6,891 nt of DNA from CAZMVU01 sp964569295 (GTDB lineage: Bacteria > Hydrogenedentota > Hydrogenedentia > Hydrogenedentales > JAGMZX01), in contig CAZMVU010000239.1 of the NCBI GenBank assembly GCA_964569295.1, forward strand, positions 1 to 6,891, given 5' to 3'. The position numbers were made by a program, and so were the translations under genes. The notes under the pieces were generated by a model. It was given only the letters and a program-made list of their open reading frames with translations. It made no database searches and was not told the DNA's origin. Positions 5,315 through 6,891 of the stretch are shown here, one piece after another; position 1 is the stretch's first letter, and the number at the start of each line of letters is the position of its first letter.

Positions 5315-6655
5315 ATGGATATTGCTGCATTGCGCGATGCATTTACGCGTGTTTATCCCGAGTCCGGCCAGCCGTTCGTGTGCCGGGCGCCGGGACGCGT
5401 GAACCTGATTGGCGAACACACGGATTACAACGGGCTGCCCGTCTTGCCCATGGCGATGGACCGGGGCGTGACAATTGTCTTCACCGGACGGTCAGACGGT
5501 GTGGTGCGCCTTCAGAATGAGGCGCCGGCATTCGAGGCCGTCACATTCCAAAACGGCGCGGATATCGCGCCATCGCCGCCTGGCGCCTGGGAAAACTATG
5601 TGAAAGCCGCCATCCAGGGCCTGAACCGGACGTTCGGGTTCGATGCGAACCAAGGCATGGATATGCTGGTGGCGGGTGACCTGCCCATGGCCGCAGGGCT
5701 CGCCTCATCCTCTGCGCTGGTCGTGGGGGCGGCGCTCGCGTATCTCGCAATCATGGACCGCACGCTGGATGCGGACATCACGCGGCTCGAACTGGCCGAT
5801 ACCCTGGCGCAGGCGGAGCACTACGCCGGCACACAAGGCGGCGGCATGGACCAGGCGGTAATCCTCGGTGCGGTAGCGGGCCATGCGTGCAAAATAGACT
5901 TTCGCCCGTTACGCCTCGAACAGGTGCCGGTGTTCAAGGATCATGCCGTGGTGGTGTGCGACTCACTGGTCAAGGCGGAAAAGACAGGGGCGGCGCGGGC
6001 GCGGTACAACGCGGGCCCCCAATTGGCCGGGCTGATAACGGCGTTGGTCGAAAAGCAATTGCAGCGCGAGTTCGACGAGGAAATCCGGCTTGCGTGCCTG
6101 GGCGACCTGACCTACGGACTCCTGTGCCTGACCCACCGGGAAGCCGGGGACGTATGCGGACGCGCCATCCCACACGAACGCCTCACCCTGGCCGATGTGG
6201 CGCAACGCCTTGATATGCCTCCGGAAGCGGTCCAGGCACAGTGGCTGGACGGCATCGAAACACCGGACGGCGGCTATGCGCTCCGCGCGCGCATGCGCCA
6301 TCTGCTCACCGAGTATGAGCGGGTCGAAGCGGCACGGGATGCCCTGGTGGCCCAGGCGCCCGCTACCTTCGGCGAGCTCATGAACGCCTCGCACGAAAGC
6401 TGCGCGCACGATTACGACATCAGTTGCCCCGAGTTGGATAGCCTGGTCGCCACCGCCCGGGAAGGCGGGGCGATCGGGGCACGGCTCACGGGCGCCGGCT
6501 TTGGCGGAGCAACGGTGAACCTGGTGCCAGCGGATGCCATGCCCCGCTTCATGGACCACGTCACGAAGCACTACTACGCCGGCCACCTCGAACCGGGCGC
6601 TGCCCCTCCCATCCTCGTGTCCGCGCCCGCCGCCGGCGCCGCATTTCTGCCCTGA
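5315..6655 (+). CDS. galK: Galactokinase (GHMP kinase), GALK2-like
   Basis: A cytoplasmic GHMP-superfamily sugar kinase of 446 residues that should transfer phosphate from ATP to C1 of galactose or a related sugar (Leloir pathway entry). Motifs: the galactokinase signature APGRVNLIGEHTDYNG (25-40) with R28, E34, H35 and D37 at catalytic/sugar positions; the ATP loop PMAAGLASSSAL (124-135); GGGMDQ (175-180) with D179 as the probable catalytic base; and the C-terminal GHMP motif RLTGAGFGG (390-398). It is longer than typical bacterial GalK (about 380-390) and tracks human GALK2 in the GTxGGGMDQ region, in an ADVAQRL-like segment before the C-terminal domain, and in the HKAYY-like tail. However, TDYN and Y231 are galactokinase-like. 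The open frame extends upstream to 5123, but that part has no family similarity and overlaps the promoter; starting at 5315 leaves 24 residues before APGR, as in E. coli GalK. The ribosome site is weak (AGG, 5304-5306). No galT or galE is adjacent. Confidence 0.93.
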   Translation: MDIAALRDAFTRVYPESGQPFVCRAPGRVNLIGEHTDYNGLPVLPMAMDRGVTIVFTGRSDGVVRLQNEAPAFEAVTFQNGADIAPSPPGAWENYVKAAIQGLNRTFGFDANQGMDMLVAGDLPMAAGLASSSALVVGAALAYLAIMDRTLDADITRLELADTLAQAEHYAGTQGGGMDQAVILGAVAGHACKIDFRPLRLEQVPVFKDHAVVVCDSLVKAEKTGAARARYNAGPQLAGLITALVEKQLQREFDEEIRLACLGDLTYGLLCLTHREAGDVCGRAIPHERLTLADVAQRLDMPPEAVQAQWLDGIETPDGGYALRARMRHLLTEYERVEAARDALVAQAPATFGELMNASHESCAHDYDISCPELDSLVATAREGGAIGARLTGAGFGGATVNLVPADAMPRFMDHVTKHYYAGHLEPGAAPPILVSAPAAGAAFLP

Positions 6656-6723
6656 TGCACGCTTAAGCCCCACGCGCCAAGAACGGCGTGAACCGCACGA
6701 GAGCGGGCATCTGGTTTTACGGA

Positions 6724-6789
6724 GCGCCGAAGGCGCGGTTGCATACTAGGTGACCGAGGCATGCAGCACAGGCGGGTATGCTACGAACC
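6724..6789. other. Palindrome-rich intergenic element downstream of galK
   Basis: GCGCC (6724-6728) and GGCGC (6732-6736) form a tight hairpin with a GAA loop. Immediately after, GGTTGCATAC (6737-6746) can pair with GTATGC (6776-6781) and, past a 4-base bulge, AACC (6786-6789). No T run follows either, so I do not call a terminator. It may be a dispersed repeat or a structured non-coding element; this is inference from symmetry. Confidence 0.3.
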
Positions 6790-6842
6790 ATTGGCCCCAG
6801 ACAAAGGGCGGATTCTGATTACACGCAGGCCAACCGCCCCCG

Positions 6843-6891
6843 GGGAGGGCGAGCGTAGCCGCGAATAGAGCATCCCAGGGAGGGCGAGCGT
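6843..6891. repeat. Direct repeat, 14 bases, two copies 35 bases apart, running off the window edge
   Basis: GGGAGGGCGAGCGT occurs at 6843-6856 and again at 6878-6891, the very end of the window. The 21 bases between the copies are too short for a typical CRISPR spacer. This could be the start of a tandem array with a 35-base unit or two copies of a dispersed intergenic repeat; the edge prevents a decision. Confidence 0.6.

Noticed and set aside
6671..6718. Terminator after galK (CACGC/GCGTG at 6671-6690, CCGC/GCGG at 6693-6706, then TTTTA)
   Set aside because: The stems are four or five pairs, and the short T run is displaced from the stem by about seven bases; not enough to call.
6843..6891. 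Start of a CRISPR array
   Set aside because: The repeat is only 14 bases with a 21-base gap, outside normal CRISPR repeat and spacer sizes, and no cas gene is present.

Overview
The window is a GC-rich bacterial chromosomal segment with five complete protein genes. None looks mobile or phage-derived. Order and strand: an EF-G-family translation GTPase (188-2218, minus); then, diverging from it on the plus strand, a Memo-family protein (amrB, 2451-3494), an AMMECR1-family protein (amrA, 3491-4090), a YfcH-like TIGR01777 SDR oxidoreductase (4163-5056) and a galactokinase (5315-6655). I see no tRNA, rRNA, CRISPR array, insertion sequence or integrase.

Layout. The left edge (1-135) holds no convincing gene. 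A perfect 13-bp hairpin (136-166) closes the EF-G gene and may also stop transcription arriving from the left. The 232-bp gap between the EF-G gene and amrB contains two overlapping, oppositely directed sigma70-like promoter candidates. amrB and amrA overlap by 4 bases (ATGA) and are almost certainly translationally coupled. The SDR gene follows 72 bases later and is probably co-transcribed. The galactokinase has its own promoter candidate (TTTACA-N17-TACAAT, 5143-5171) and a roughly 137-base leader with inverted repeats. The last 236 bases are non-coding, contain a palindrome-rich stretch, and end in two copies of a 14-base repeat spaced 35 bases apart; the second copy is cut by the window edge.

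Functional picture. amrB and amrA are two of the three partners of the AmmeMemoRadiSam system, whose biochemical role is still poorly defined as far as I know; the radical SAM partner (amrS) is not in this window. The Memo protein is unusual in two ways: it carries a Sec-type signal peptide, and nearly all residues of the family's metal-site-like cluster are substituted. The galactokinase resembles the eukaryotic GALK2 (GalNAc kinase) branch over its full length but keeps galactokinase-like residues at the sugar site. The EF-G protein belongs to the divergent EF-G-like (FusA2-type) group, with changed switch and guanine-recognition motifs.

Organism. High GC, high-GC codon choice and a GALK2-like kinase fit an uncultivated or environmental Gram-negative lineage such as the PVC group or Hydrogenedentota. 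This is a guess; no taxonomic marker in the window settles it.
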